Positions 15,652 through 26,358 are shown, counted from the first letter of the stretch. The stretch: 64,000 bases of DNA from Azoarcus_F sp048158365 (GCA_048158365.1 JBLLNL010000005.1); one strand, 5' to 3'. Program-made: numbers and translations. Notes: a model not told the origin generated them from the letters alone.

Positions 15652-16746
15652 TCAGTCGTCCTCGATCGCGATCTTCGGAAACGACTGTCCGCTGCCACCC
15701 GCTGCCAGCAGCGACAGCTTCGCTGCGATCCTGCGTGCGATCGTGCGGTAGGCCTGCGCGACCGGGCCATCGGGATCGGCGACGACGGTCGGCTTGCCAC
15801 CATCGGCCTGCTCCCGGATGTGAATGTCCAGCGGCAGGGCGCCGAGCAGTTCCAGTCCGTAGCGGGCACTCATTCGCGCGCCGCCGCCATCGCCGAACAC
15901 ATGTTCCTGATGGCCGCAGCAACTGCATACGTGCAGTCCCATGTTTTCGACGATGCCCAGCACCGACACGCCCACCTTCTCGAACATCCTGTAGCCCCTG
16001 CTCGCGTCGAGCAGCGCGATGTCCTGCGGCGTAGTCACGATCACCGCGCCCGCGACGCTGACGTTCTGCGCCAGCGTCAGCTGGATGTCCCCGGTGCCGG
16101 GGGGCATGTCCACCAGCAGGTAGTCGAGGTCCTTCCACTCGGTCTCGCGCATGAGCTGATCGAGCGCCTGCGTCACCATGGACCCGCGCCAGATCATCGG
16201 CTCCTCCTCGTCCATCAGGAATCCGGCCGACATCACCTGCAGCCCGTAACCGGTCAGCGGCTGGAAACGCTTGCCGTCGCGCGACGACGGACGGCCCGAG
16301 ATACCGAGCATGCGCGGCAGGCTGGGACCATAGATGTCGGCGTCCAGCATACCGACCCGCGCGCCCTCGTCGGACAACGCGAGTGCGAGGTTGACCGCGG
16401 TCGTCGACTTGCCGACACCCCCCTTGCCGGAGGCGACCGCGATGACGTTGCGCACACCGACGACGCGGCCGACGTCATCGTCGGCCCGATGCGCGGCGAC
16501 CGCAGTGCTCAGATCGATATCGACCGAAACGACGCCCGGCACCTGAGCGAGCACGCCGCGAACCGCCTCGCGCAATCCGCCGGCCATACGCCTGACCGGG
16601 AAACCGAAGCGCAGGTCCAGACTCACACGACCGGCGTCGATGCCGATCGCCTCGACACAGCCGGCCGAAAGCAGGTCGCGCTGCAGATGCGGCTCCACGT
16701 AACGGGACAGCGCCGCTTCGACGGCCTGCCGGGACACTTGACTCAT
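15652..16746 (-). CDS. apbC: Iron-sulfur cluster carrier ApbC (Mrp/NBP35 family)
   Basis: A 364-residue P-loop ATPase that binds and transfers [4Fe-4S] clusters to apoproteins. The N-terminal MIP18-type domain (about 1-85) is followed by the deviant Walker A GKGGVGKST near 106, the switch regions DADIYGPSLPRMLG and DMPPGTGD, and the cluster-binding cysteine pair in HVCSCCGH near 272-276. The start at 16746 is set by AGGAG; a longer reading frame from 16854 has no ribosome site and would run into the divergent ankyrin gene. Demand for Fe-S clusters by the neighbouring fdh genes makes the location sensible, but ApbC is a general factor. Confidence 0.93.
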   Translation of the reverse strand: MSQVSRQAVEAALSRYVEPHLQRDLLSAGCVEAIGIDAGRVSLDLRFGFPVRRMAGGLREAVRGVLAQVPGVVSVDIDLSTAVAAHRADDDVGRVVGVRNVIAVASGKGGVGKSTTAVNLALALSDEGARVGMLDADIYGPSLPRMLGISGRPSSRDGKRFQPLTGYGLQVMSAGFLMDEEEPMIWRGSMVTQALDQLMRETEWKDLDYLLVDMPPGTGDIQLTLAQNVSVAGAVIVTTPQDIALLDASRGYRMFEKVGVSVLGIVENMGLHVCSCCGHQEHVFGDGGGARMSARYGLELLGALPLDIHIREQADGGKPTVVADPDGPVAQAYRTIARRIAAKLSLLAAGGSGQSFPKIAIEDD

Positions 16747-16852
16747 GCTGAACTCCTGTTGGGCGGCAGCGCGGGTGCGTGATACCGCTTGCCCCACACC
16801 GCCGGATCTGCTAACTGATGAGTGAACACGGGTGAATCTTGAAGGACACACC

Positions 16853-17515
16853 ATGACGAACCGGCTCTGGTCCCTGTTGCACGCGCTGACGCTGTTGCTG
16901 ATCGCGGCCAGTGCGGGTGCCTCGTCCGGCGACGCGATGCTCGACGCGATCGTCGATCGTCAGACACAACGGGTCGAGATCCTGCTCGATCAGGGCGTGT
17001 CGCCGGAGACCGCCACCGCGCAGGGCGAGCACAGGGGCAAGACCGCGCTGATGTGGGCCGCCGAATCCGGCCAAGTGCGCATCGTGGAGTCGCTGCTGCG
17101 GTACGGCGCACAGGTCGATCGCAGCAACGCCAAGGGCGGCACGGCACTGATGTATGCCGCGGTGGCCGGACAGACCGACACGATCCGCGTACTCGTGGGT
17201 GCCGGAGCCGACCCGAACCACAGGGTCAGGCATGGGTGGACACCGTTGTTGCTGGCGACGTCGAAGGGACATGTGGAAAGCGTGCGGGCGCTGGTCGAAC
17301 TGGGCGCCGACGTCACCACCCGCGACGTCTACGGCTGGACGCTGCTGATGCGGGCGACCGAGCGCGGCGATGCGGCGATGGTCCAGGCGCTGCTTGAGCT
17401 GGGGCTGAATCCGTGGGACGCCGATCCGAACGGTCTGAGCGCGGTGGCGCTGGCCCGACGCAACGACAGTCCGGACCTGCTCAGGCTGATGACCGCCACC
17501 CCGAACACGCACTGA
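16853..17515 (+). CDS. Exported ankyrin-repeat protein
   Basis: A 220-residue protein with a Sec signal peptide (hydrophobic core LWSLLHALTLLLIAASAGA) and about four ankyrin repeats. Recognisable repeat starts are GKTALMWAAESG, GGTALMYAAVAG, GWTPLLLATSKG and GWTLLMRATERG, each followed by a VxxLLxxGAD-type end. The start at 16853 is preceded by GAAGGA at a suitable distance. Ankyrin stacks bind proteins; small periplasmic ones in proteobacteria have been linked to protecting catalase or other partners, but no target is identifiable here. It is transcribed away from apbC and converges on the Rieske-like gene 11 bases downstream. Confidence 0.85.
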   Translation: MTNRLWSLLHALTLLLIAASAGASSGDAMLDAIVDRQTQRVEILLDQGVSPETATAQGEHRGKTALMWAAESGQVRIVESLLRYGAQVDRSNAKGGTALMYAAVAGQTDTIRVLVGAGADPNHRVRHGWTPLLLATSKGHVESVRALVELGADVTTRDVYGWTLLMRATERGDAAMVQALLELGLNPWDADPNGLSAVALARRNDSPDLLRLMTATPNTH

Positions 17516-17526
17516 AACGCCCGGGC

Positions 17527-18231
17527 TCAGCACGACACGACGTTGGCGCTGAAATTTTCGAGGCGCCGCACGTGGACATCGTCGGCAATCGGCATGCGCG
17601 GATCTGCTCCGGGGTGCTCCAGGCTCAATCGCGCCGCGAACTCGCTGAAGAAGCGCTGGAACATCTCCGCGCCCAGCGTGCCGACGGCCAACAGTTCCTG
17701 GCTAGCTGCATCGTGCTCCAGCAGGATCGCCGCCAGCGGCTGCGGCGCGGGCCCGGACAGGACCGCAGCGCCGGCATAGGGATCGTAGCGACTGTTCTCG
17801 GCACAGCAGCTGATCACGCCGGTCTCGGGGTCCTCGCCGCCTTTCGCTTCGCGAAAGCTGATGTAGCTGATGACCCGGGTTGGATGCGCCATCTTGTGCG
17901 CGCAGATCGCGGAGTACGCGACGATCGAGCGGGTCGGGCCGACGCCGCCAGGCCAGTCGTAACGCTCACCGCCGTCGGTTTTCAGGCCCGGCTGGCCCGG
18001 CACCGGCCGACCGAGATTCAGCAGAAAGCACGGCGTCGCCGCAAACGGATAGTGGAACACGTAAGCCTGACCGGCCACGATGTCGCCCGGCCGCAGCACC
18101 CGCCCATCATCGCCGACCAGACGAACGCGACGGTAGGCATGCGCCGATGCGCCGGCAGGCAAGGTCAATCCACCCGCCGCAATCACGCCGACCCCCACGC
18201 TGCACGATTTCACGAACGCACGACGATCCAT
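17527..18231 (-). CDS. Rieske-like Tat-exported protein with atypical second metal box
   Basis: A 234-residue protein with an RR-containing hydrophobic leader (MDRRAFVKSC...) of Tat type. Its C-terminal half fits the Rieske fold: box I reads C110-A-H112, and the box II region runs C-C-A-E-N-S-R-Y-D-P-Y-A-G-A and ends GPAPQPL, which matches the usual CPCHGSxxD...AGxxxxGPAPxPL frame. The histidine expected in box II is replaced by glutamate (E145) and the box I disulfide cysteine is alanine, so a classic Cys2His2 [2Fe-2S] site cannot form. It may bind a cluster with another ligand, or have lost it. No redox partner gene is adjacent. Confidence 0.75.
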   Translation of the reverse strand: MDRRAFVKSCSVGVGVIAAGGLTLPAGASAHAYRRVRLVGDDGRVLRPGDIVAGQAYVFHYPFAATPCFLLNLGRPVPGQPGLKTDGGERYDWPGGVGPTRSIVAYSAICAHKMAHPTRVISYISFREAKGGEDPETGVISCCAENSRYDPYAGAAVLSGPAPQPLAAILLEHDAASQELLAVGTLGAEMFQRFFSEFAARLSLEHPGADPRMPIADDVHVRRLENFSANVVSC

Positions 18232-18312
18232 TCCCGCCTCCCGGACGATTCGATCGAAGCCAGACCGTTCTTCGCGGATGCCGACCTCACTGCAAGCACC
18301 CTCGCGGACCCC

Positions 18313-18840
18313 TCAGCCCACCTGGCTCAACTCATGCCGCCGGCCGAAACAATGCGACACAACGAAATCCGCGACCGCCTCCGCCACATTGATGTCCAGT
18401 CGTGGCAGCGCGCCGGTATCGAGCGTGGTCGAATCGGTCGCGACCGCGACGATGTGCGGGTCGTCGGGAAACAGCAGGGATTCGCATGCCTCCTCGCGAT
18501 ATACCTCGATCTTGGGGATGGGCGCATGCTTGAACCCTTCGACCAGTGCGAGATCGCAATCCGACAGGCGCGTGAGCAGCTCGTCAAGCGACATCTCCTG
18601 TTCGTCCCTGAGCTCGTGCACCAGCGACCAGCGATTGCGCGAACTGATCAGCACCTCGCGGCAACCCGCCTGGCGATGCCGCCAGGAATCCTTGCCGCGA
18701 TGGTCGATGTCGAACGAGTGATGGGCATGCTTGACCAGCGACACCGCCAGGCCGCGTGCGGTCAGCACTGCGATCACCTGCTCGACCAGCGTGGTCTTGC
18801 CGCTACCGGACCAACCTGCGAAACCGATCACCTTCATCAT
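18313..18840 (-). CDS. mobB: Molybdopterin-guanine dinucleotide biosynthesis adaptor MobB
   Basis: A 175-residue GTP-binding protein that assists MobA in making bis-MGD. The P-loop is FAGWSGSGKTTL at about residues 6-17, and the family segment VKHAHHSFDIDHRGKDSW follows. The start is one of two adjacent ATGs (18840 or 18837) behind AGGAG; the longer frame to 18891 overlaps the response regulator gene and is unlikely. It lies 34 bases after that regulator on the same strand. Although separated from mobA by 13 kb, it serves the same cofactor used by the formate dehydrogenase. Confidence 0.92.
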   Translation of the reverse strand: MMKVIGFAGWSGSGKTTLVEQVIAVLTARGLAVSLVKHAHHSFDIDHRGKDSWRHRQAGCREVLISSRNRWSLVHELRDEQEMSLDELLTRLSDCDLALVEGFKHAPIPKIEVYREEACESLLFPDDPHIVAVATDSTTLDTGALPRLDINVAEAVADFVVSHCFGRRHELSQVG

Positions 18841-18874
18841 GCGGCTCCTGTGGCAGGCCTTGATGACGAGTTGT

Positions 18875-20281
<1,407 letters not shown>

Positions 20282-20366
20282 CGTGTCTCCTCCGGACCGG
20301 CTCATGGAGCGCCACATGCGCTGCATCTGGCCGGCTGTTCTTCCGAATACTGCGTTAAAAGTGCAA

Positions 20367-20394
20367 AACGCCGACAGTTCCCGCCACCGGCGTT
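20367..20394 (-). terminator. Probable terminator or attenuator after the histidine kinase gene
   Basis: On the minus strand AACGCCG and CGGCGTT form a 7-bp stem around a GC-rich 14-base loop, followed by TTGCACTTTT. It lies between the kinase stop (20431) and the regulator start (20281). The loop is long, so it may only attenuate. Confidence 0.4.
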
Positions 20395-20430
20395 CTGGTG
20401 CGCATCATAACCGAGGGCGACGCCGCGCCG

Positions 20431-22530
20431 TCAAACCTGCCAGCGTTTCATGAAACCGGGCGCCTCGGGCCCGCTCTGGAAGTGCGCGTCGCGATGCAGA
20501 CAGACCTGGAACTCGGTGCCCTCGCCCGGCGTGCTGCTGACCGTGATCCGCCCGCCGTAGCGCTCGACGATTGTGTAGGTGACCGACAGACCGAGCCCTG
20601 TACCGCTCTCCTTCTTGGTCGTGAAGAACGGGTCGAAGATCGTCGCCAGATGCTCGGGGGCGATGCCATGCCCGGTATCGCCGACCTTCAGCACCACGCC
20701 CAGCACGTCGCCGTCGTCGTCCCGCCAGTCCTCGGTGCTCAGGCTGAGCCGGCCGCCGTCGGGCATCGCATGCGCGGCATTGACGATCAGGTTGATCAGC
20801 ACCTGCTGCAGTTCGCCGCGATTGATCTCGACGCGGGTGCCGGAGTCGAACCGCGTGACCACGCCGATGGCGTTCTTGTCCAGCGTGTGTCGGGTGAGCA
20901 GCACGCAGTCCTGCACCACCGCGTCCACATCGACTGCTTCCGTGTAACCTGCGAAATCGCCCGGGCGCGCGAACTGCAACAGCTTGGCCACGATCAGCCG
21001 GATCCGGTCGACCTGTTCGTGGATCAGGCGGATCTCGTCGCGCACCGGCTCGGCCGCCGGACCGAGCACGTCGCGCAACACGTCGAGATTGCCCTGGATC
21101 ACCGCGACCGGGTTGTTGACCTCGTGCGCGACACCGGCCGTGAGTTCGCCGATGGCGGCCAGCTTCTCGCTCATCACCAGTTGCTGCTGCGCGCGTCGCA
21201 GGGTCTCGTTGGCCTGCTCCAGCTCGGCGGTGCGTTCCGCCACCTTCCGGTCGAGTTCGTCGGCCCAGCGCTGCAACTCCTCCCGTCTTGCGGCCAGGCT
21301 GTCCAGCAGCGCGTCGAACTCGCCCGCCAGGCGGCCAAGCTCGTCGCGGCTGGCCACCGGGCCGACCCGGGCATCGGCATCGCCGCGCTCGATGCGCTGG
21401 ATCACGTCATTCATGCGCTCGATCGGCAGGAACACACTGCGCGCCCAGCGCAGGCTCAGAATCGTGCCGAAGACACTGATCAGCACGAACAGTGCGAACA
21501 GCGCGATCATCGCGCCATGCATCGCGGTGCGCAGCGGTGCCTCGAGAAAGCCCACGTAGAGCATGCCGATGCGCTCGCCGCGCCCGTCCTCGATCGGCTC
21601 GTAGCCCGACACATACCAGTCGTTGACGACGAAAGCGGTACCGAGCCACAGCTCACCGTCGCCGAGCACCCGATCGCGCACCGCCTGCGATACGCGCGTG
21701 CCCAGCGCCCGCTCGCCCTCGAACAGGCGCACGTTGGTCGCGATCCGGGTGTCTCCGAGGAAGAGCGTCGCGGTGCCCTGACTGCCCAGCGGCAGCGAGC
21801 CTTCGCGATACACGATGTCGTTGATCCGGTCGACCAGTTCGAGATTGCCGTTCAGCAGCACGCCCCCCTCGAGCACCCCGACCAGGCTGCCAGCGCGGTC
21901 GTACACCGGCGCGGCCGCATGGATGACCATGCCGCGGTCCTCGGCGGTACGCGGGTCGGGGGCGGCGGCGAGTGTCGGCACCAGCGGCTGCCATGCGCGC
22001 CGGCGCAGTGCAGGGTCCAGCTCTTCCAGTGCATCCGGACTGAAGCGCTCGACCGTGACCCGCGCACGTTCATGCAGCGCCGCGCCCACGACCGGCCAGC
22101 CGGATCGGACTTCGAGCGGCAGACGCGCGCCGCGCGTGGTCGCGATCGGTTGCCCCCGCGGGTCCAGAAACAACAGGAAGTCGAGCCGGTGTCGTTCGGC
22201 CAGATCCGCGAGCAGTTCCTCGAAGCCGACGCGGCCGGTCTCGGCCAGGCCGCTCACCAGCCGGCTCGACTCCGACAGCGCGGCGATGTCGCGACCCACG
22301 CCAACACGCACACGCTCGAAGTAGCCGTTCGCGGTGATCATGTCGGACGCGACCTTGAAGGTCAGCAACCGCTCGTAGGCCTGATTGCCCCAGGTCCACA
22401 CCAGCCCGAGCAGCACCGGCACGCCGACCAGAAGGGGCACGAGCACCAGTACCAGCAGCTTCAGACGGACCGAGCGGCGGATGCGGCCGATCAGACCGCC
22501 GCCGGCCGCGGTCGAAACCGGCGGCCGCAC
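20431..22530 (-). CDS. Membrane sensor histidine kinase with periplasmic Cache-type domain
   Basis: About 699 residues. Order: a membrane segment near 24-45; a large periplasmic region of about 285 residues resembling a double Cache sensor (it contains PVYDRAGSLVGVLEGGVLL and WYVSGYEPIED); a second membrane segment near 332-353; a HAMP linker; a coiled-coil (ELQRWADELDRKVAERTAEL); a HisKA domain with the phospho-His in GVAHEVNNPVAV near 470; and the ATPase domain (N box NLIVNAAHA, DTGHGIA, GTGLGLS). The start is uncertain: I take the GTG at 22530, because further upstream the frame lies inside htpX. It probably phosphorylates the NtrC-type regulator downstream; small organic ligands are typical for Cache sensors. 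Confidence 0.88.
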   Translation of the reverse strand: MRPPVSTAAGGGLIGRIRRSVRLKLLVLVLVPLLVGVPVLLGLVWTWGNQAYERLLTFKVASDMITANGYFERVRVGVGRDIAALSESSRLVSGLAETGRVGFEELLADLAERHRLDFLLFLDPRGQPIATTRGARLPLEVRSGWPVVGAALHERARVTVERFSPDALEELDPALRRRAWQPLVPTLAAAPDPRTAEDRGMVIHAAAPVYDRAGSLVGVLEGGVLLNGNLELVDRINDIVYREGSLPLGSQGTATLFLGDTRIATNVRLFEGERALGTRVSQAVRDRVLGDGELWLGTAFVVNDWYVSGYEPIEDGRGERIGMLYVGFLEAPLRTAMHGAMIALFALFVLISVFGTILSLRWARSVFLPIERMNDVIQRIERGDADARVGPVASRDELGRLAGEFDALLDSLAARREELQRWADELDRKVAERTAELEQANETLRRAQQQLVMSEKLAAIGELTAGVAHEVNNPVAVIQGNLDVLRDVLGPAAEPVRDEIRLIHEQVDRIRLIVAKLLQFARPGDFAGYTEAVDVDAVVQDCVLLTRHTLDKNAIGVVTRFDSGTRVEINRGELQQVLINLIVNAAHAMPDGGRLSLSTEDWRDDDGDVLGVVLKVGDTGHGIAPEHLATIFDPFFTTKKESGTGLGLSVTYTIVERYGGRITVSSTPGEGTEFQVCLHRDAHFQSGPEAPGFMKRWQV

Positions 22531-22565
22531 GGCGTGTCGTCCGCGATCGTTGCGGGTCGGTCGAC

Positions 22566-23411
22566 TCAGACCCGACCGACCATCGCGCGCAGCTTCGCGA
22601 TCCGGTCCTGCGTGGCCGGATGGGTCGAGAACAGCCCGCGCAATCCGCCGCCCGACAGCGGATTCATGATCATCATCTGCGCGGTCTCGGGATGGCGCTC
22701 GGCCACCTGCATCGGGATGCCCTTGGCGTAGGCCTCGATCTTGGCCAGCGCGCTGGCCAGCGCCTCGGGATCGCCGGAGATCTCGGCGCCGCCGCGATCC
22801 GCGCCGAATTCGCGGGTACGCGAGATCGCCATCTGGATGACCATCGCGGCCATCGGCGCGAGGATCATCATCAGCAACGCGAACGCGGGGTGCGGCCGGT
22901 TCTCTCCGCGCCCGCCGAAGAACATGCCGAACTGTGCCAGCATCGAGATCGCACCCGCCACCGTGGCCGACATCGTCGAGATCAGGATGTCGCGGTTCTT
23001 CACGTGGGCCAGCTCGTGCGCCATCACGCCGCGCAGTTCGCGCTCGGACAGCATGCGGATGATGCCGGTGGTCGCGGCCACCGCCGCGTTGTCCGGATTG
23101 CGCCCGGTCGCGAACGCGTTCGGCTGCGCCTCGTCGATGATGTAGACCTTGGGCATCGGCAGATTCGCGCGCTGCGTAAGTTCCCGCACCATGTTGTAGA
23201 GATAGGGCGACGAGCTCGGGTCGACCTGGCGCGCGTTGTACATCTTGAGCACCATCTTGTCCGAGAACCAGAACGCCCACACGTTCATCGCGCCGCCGAA
23301 CAGCAGCGCCATCAACATGCCGTCGCGGCCGCCGATCATCGCACCGACCGCCCCGAACAGCGCGACGATGCCCGCCATCAGGATTGATGTCTTCAACCAG
23401 TTACCGAACAT
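22566..23411 (-). CDS. htpX: Membrane zinc metalloprotease HtpX
   Basis: HtpX is an inner-membrane M48 peptidase that degrades misfolded membrane proteins. The 281-residue protein has two N-terminal membrane helices (about 5-25 and 30-50), the zinc motif HELAHV (H133-E-x-x-H) with the third ligand in the downstream EFGADRGGAE segment, and two further hydrophobic stretches (about 145-165 and 180-200). Length and motif order match the family (E. coli 293). It lies 63 bases downstream of fmt and just before the sensor kinase, whose start is close to the htpX stop. Confidence 0.95.
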   Translation of the reverse strand: MFGNWLKTSILMAGIVALFGAVGAMIGGRDGMLMALLFGGAMNVWAFWFSDKMVLKMYNARQVDPSSSPYLYNMVRELTQRANLPMPKVYIIDEAQPNAFATGRNPDNAAVAATTGIIRMLSERELRGVMAHELAHVKNRDILISTMSATVAGAISMLAQFGMFFGGRGENRPHPAFALLMMILAPMAAMVIQMAISRTREFGADRGGAEISGDPEALASALAKIEAYAKGIPMQVAERHPETAQMMIMNPLSGGGLRGLFSTHPATQDRIAKLRAMVGRV

Positions 23412-23474
23412 TGCAGTAATTCCTGTCAGAAAAGCTGTGGACTTGCGCCGAAGATGGGGACTTGTGCCGAATTT

Positions 23475-24473
23475 TCAAGCAGTTCGCTGACCGACACCGG
23501 TCTTCCCGACCACGAAGGATTCGCCACCAGAGACCGGAAATCCGCGCAGGAATTCCCCGGCCGGCATCCGACGGCTACCCGGTCGTTGCAGTTCGAGCAG
23601 CCGCAGCGCCCCGTCGCCGCAAGCCACCATCACACCATGCTCGTCCGCGGCGAGCACGGTCCCGGGCCGACCGCTGCCCGCGACAGGTTCCGCCTGCCAG
23701 ACCTTGATCACGGTATCGCGCAGCACCCCGTTCGCGACCGGAAAGGGATTGAACGCCCGCACCGCGCGGTCCACCTCCCGGGCCGGCCGATGCCAGTCGA
23801 TCGCCGCCTCTTCGCGGCTGATCTTGTGCGCGTAGGTGACCCCCGCCTCGGGCTGGACGGTCTCGCTCTGCCGGCCTTCGACCAGCGCCTGCAATGCATC
23901 GACGACCAGCTCGGCGCCCAGCGCCGCGAGACGGTCATGCAGCGAACCGGTGGTGTCGCGCTCGGTGATCGGGATCGCGCGTTGCATCAGCATCGGCCCG
24001 GTATCGAGACCTTCGTCCATGCGCATGATGGTGATGCCGGTTTCGACATCGCCGGCCTCGATCGCGCGATGAATGGGCGCAGCCCCGCGCCAGCGCGGCA
24101 GCAGCGACGCGTGGATGTTGATGCACCCCAGACGCGGCAGGTCGAGCACCGTCCGCGGCAGGATCAGGCCATAGGCGGCCACCACCAGCACGTCGGACGC
24201 ACAGGCTGACAGGCGCGCCCGCTGCGCGTCGCTGCGCAGCCGCTCGGGCTGATCGACCGGGATTCCGTGCGTCAGCGCGTGTTGCTTGACCGGGCTCGCG
24301 ACCAACTTCAAACCGCGCCCGGCGGGCCGGTCGGGCTGAGTCAGCACCAGCGGCACGTCGAAGCCGGCGGCGACGATCGCGTCCAGCGCGGCCGCGGCAA
24401 ACTCGGGCGTCCCGGCAAACGCAACCCGGAGAGGCCGATCGGCAATCCTGTGCACGCCCGCCCCGGCACTCAC
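23475..24473 (-). CDS. fmt: Methionyl-tRNA formyltransferase
   Basis: Adds a formyl group from 10-formyl-tetrahydrofolate to initiator Met-tRNA. The 332-residue protein has the N-terminal Rossmann part (LRVAFAGTPEFAA), the formyl-transfer signature with HASLLPRWRGAAPI near 120, the catalytic Asp in MDEGLDTGPML, and the C-terminal OB-like domain. The start is a GTG that overlaps the def stop (GTGA), so deformylase and formyltransferase are translationally coupled, as in most bacteria. The first 15 residues before LRVAFAGT are an unusual extension and the true start could be slightly downstream. Confidence 0.95.
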   Translation of the reverse strand: MSAGAGVHRIADRPLRVAFAGTPEFAAAALDAIVAAGFDVPLVLTQPDRPAGRGLKLVASPVKQHALTHGIPVDQPERLRSDAQRARLSACASDVLVVAAYGLILPRTVLDLPRLGCINIHASLLPRWRGAAPIHRAIEAGDVETGITIMRMDEGLDTGPMLMQRAIPITERDTTGSLHDRLAALGAELVVDALQALVEGRQSETVQPEAGVTYAHKISREEAAIDWHRPAREVDRAVRAFNPFPVANGVLRDTVIKVWQAEPVAGSGRPGTVLAADEHGVMVACGDGALRLLELQRPGSRRMPAGEFLRGFPVSGGESFVVGKTGVGQRTA

Positions 24474-24973
24474 GCGGTGATCCGCGCCTTCTTGACGAGC
24501 TTCGCCTTGATGCGGTTGAGCTTCAGGTTGGACAGGTACTCGACGAACACCTTGCCATCGAGATGATCGATTTCATGCTGTATGCACACGGCCAGCAACC
24601 CATCGGCCTCGAGCTCGAAGGACTGACCGTTCGCGTCCAGCGCCCTGACCTTGACCCGCTCGGCACGGGTCACGCTTTCGTAGATGCCGGGCACCGACAG
24701 GCAGCCTTCCTCGCAGGTCTGCTCACCATCCCGCGCAAGGATCTCGGGGTTGATGAAGGCCATCAGCTCGGACTTGTCCTCGGACACGTCGATGACGATG
24801 ACGCGCTCGTGCACATTGACCTGGGTCGCCGCCAGGCCGATACCAGGCGCTTCATACATAGTCTCGGCCATGTCGGCCACCAGTTGGCGGATACGATCGT
24901 CGACGGCCGTCACCGGCACCGCGCGTCGATGCAGTCGGGGGTCGGGATAGCGAAGAATTGGGAGTAGGGCCAT
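24470..24973 (-). CDS. def: Peptide deformylase
   Basis: Removes the N-terminal formyl group from new proteins. The 167-residue protein has all three motifs: GIGLAATQ (near 44), EEGCLSVPG with the metal-ligand cysteine (near 88), and QHEIDHLDG with the two ligand histidines and catalytic glutamate (near 132). It is first in the minus-strand def-fmt-htpX group and divergent from the LysM gene. The 178-base intergenic region holds the perfect palindrome TTGGCATGCCAA at 25022-25033. Confidence 0.97.
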   Translation of the reverse strand: MALLPILRYPDPRLHRRAVPVTAVDDRIRQLVADMAETMYEAPGIGLAATQVNVHERVIVIDVSEDKSELMAFINPEILARDGEQTCEEGCLSVPGIYESVTRAERVKVRALDANGQSFELEADGLLAVCIQHEIDHLDGKVFVEYLSNLKLNRIKAKLVKKARITA

Positions 24974-25021
24974 ATTGAATGCTTGCCGCGTTAAGTCTTT
25001 ACGTGCAGAATTTCAAGTGCT

Positions 25022-25033
25022 TTGGCATGCCAA
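25022..25033. promoter_or_regulatory. 12-bp palindrome between def and the LysM gene
   Basis: TTGGCATGCCAA is a perfect inverted repeat midway in the divergent def/lysM intergenic region, about 50 bases from the def start and 120 from the LysM start. It is a possible operator; no regulator can be named from the sequence. Confidence 0.3.
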
Positions 25034-25151
25034 GCCACGTTGTGCCGCGTATTCTATTTGCAATTGAATCGAGATTGCGGATTGGACCCTTCGCCGGAGG
25101 TCGGTGTTCCGGTGACGGGAGATTCCGGTCTGCTCCAATCGGAAGCGAGCA

Positions 25152-26300
25152 ATGATCCGCATTATATTCCCACTCCTGTTCGCCGTTGCCACCCTCATCG
25201 GCGCGCCGGCCCTGGCCCAACCCGTCGCGCTGGCCGACAATGCGCCGGATTCCTATACCGTGGTCCGGGGCGATACGCTCTGGGGCATCTCGGGGCGATT
25301 CCTGCAGCAACCGTGGCGCTGGCCGGAAGTCTGGCGCTTGAACCGGGAGCAGATCCGCAATCCGCACCTGATCTATCCGGGACAGGTCATCTTCCTCGAC
25401 CGCAGCGGGCCCTACCTGTCGATCGGGCGGCGGGTCGGCGGTGATCAGCGGCTGTCCCCGAGAGTCTATTCGGAGCCGGTCGATGCCGCGATCAACAGCA
25501 TCCCGCTACAGGACATCGAACCCTTCCTGATCCGTCCGCTGATCGTCGACGAAGCGGAGCTGGTCGGCGCCGCGACGATCGTCGCGACCGAGTCCGAACG
25601 TGTGTTCATGGGCAACGGCGACACCGTCTTCGCCAAGGATGTGACCCCGGCGACGGGCACCTGGCAGGTCTTTCGCCAGACCAGACCCTTGATCGACCCG
25701 GTCACCAACGAGATCCTCGCCTACGAGGCCGATTACCTCGGTACCGCGCGCGTGGTCGCCCCCGGCACGGCGCCACCGCAGGACGTTGCACCCGCGCACG
25801 TCGTCTGGCGACATCCCAGCACACTCGAAGCCCATGAGGAGCCGTGGTCGTCTCCGGATGATCGGACCGGGCGCAGTCGGTTCGGCGGTGTGCCGGCGAC
25901 ACTCGAGATCCTCAGCGCGGTCGAGGAAATCGGCACCGGCGACCGCATGCTGCTCAGCGATCGTTCCCCGGTCTTCGCACACGTGCCTCGTGCGCCCGAG
26001 ATGCAGATCGACGGTCGCCTCATCGGCATTTATCGTGGCGTGATCGCCGCAGGGCGGCACAGCGTCGTGACCTTGAACGTCGGTGCCCGCGACGGTCTCG
26101 AGCAGGGTCACGTGCTCGCCTTGTATCGCAATCGCGGCAGCGTCGACTACACGGAAGGGCGCGTGACCGAAACCTTCGATCTGCCCGAGAATCGCTACGG
26201 GCTCGCTTTCGTCTTCCGTGTGTTCAACCGTGTCGCCTACGCGCTGGTCATGGATAGCGACGGCCAGGTCACGATCGGCGACAGCGTCCGCACGCCCTGA
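25152..26300 (+). CDS. Exported LysM peptidoglycan-binding protein
   Basis: A 382-residue periplasmic protein with a Sec signal peptide (about 1-22, ending PALAQ). One LysM domain follows directly (YTVVRGDTLWGISGRFLQQP... to NPHLIYPGQVIFL, about 32-82), the module that binds peptidoglycan glycan strands. The remaining 300 residues have no membrane segment or catalytic motif I recognise. The gene regularly precedes dprA and smg in beta- and gammaproteobacteria, where it is annotated only as a LysM protein. It ends 58 bases before dprA on the same strand, so it may share a transcript with dprA, smg and perhaps topB. Confidence 0.92.
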   Translation: MIRIIFPLLFAVATLIGAPALAQPVALADNAPDSYTVVRGDTLWGISGRFLQQPWRWPEVWRLNREQIRNPHLIYPGQVIFLDRSGPYLSIGRRVGGDQRLSPRVYSEPVDAAINSIPLQDIEPFLIRPLIVDEAELVGAATIVATESERVFMGNGDTVFAKDVTPATGTWQVFRQTRPLIDPVTNEILAYEADYLGTARVVAPGTAPPQDVAPAHVVWRHPSTLEAHEEPWSSPDDRTGRSRFGGVPATLEILSAVEEIGTGDRMLLSDRSPVFAHVPRAPEMQIDGRLIGIYRGVIAAGRHSVVTLNVGARDGLEQGHVLALYRNRGSVDYTEGRVTETFDLPENRYGLAFVFRVFNRVAYALVMDSDGQVTIGDSVRTP

Positions 26301-26358
26301 AACGACGACACATCGGCCATGCGTCCGACCGCAGGGTCGGGCCGCGGCAACGCCCCGA

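Noticed and set aside
20398..22731. 777-codon plus-strand frame
   Set aside because: Antisense to the Cache-type histidine kinase; low-complexity His/Gln/Arg composition typical of a GC-rich shadow frame.
22531..23280. N-terminal 250 codons of a 949-codon kinase frame
   Set aside because: These codons lie inside htpX in another frame and give Arg/Asp-rich non-homologous sequence; the kinase must start after the htpX stop, near 22530.
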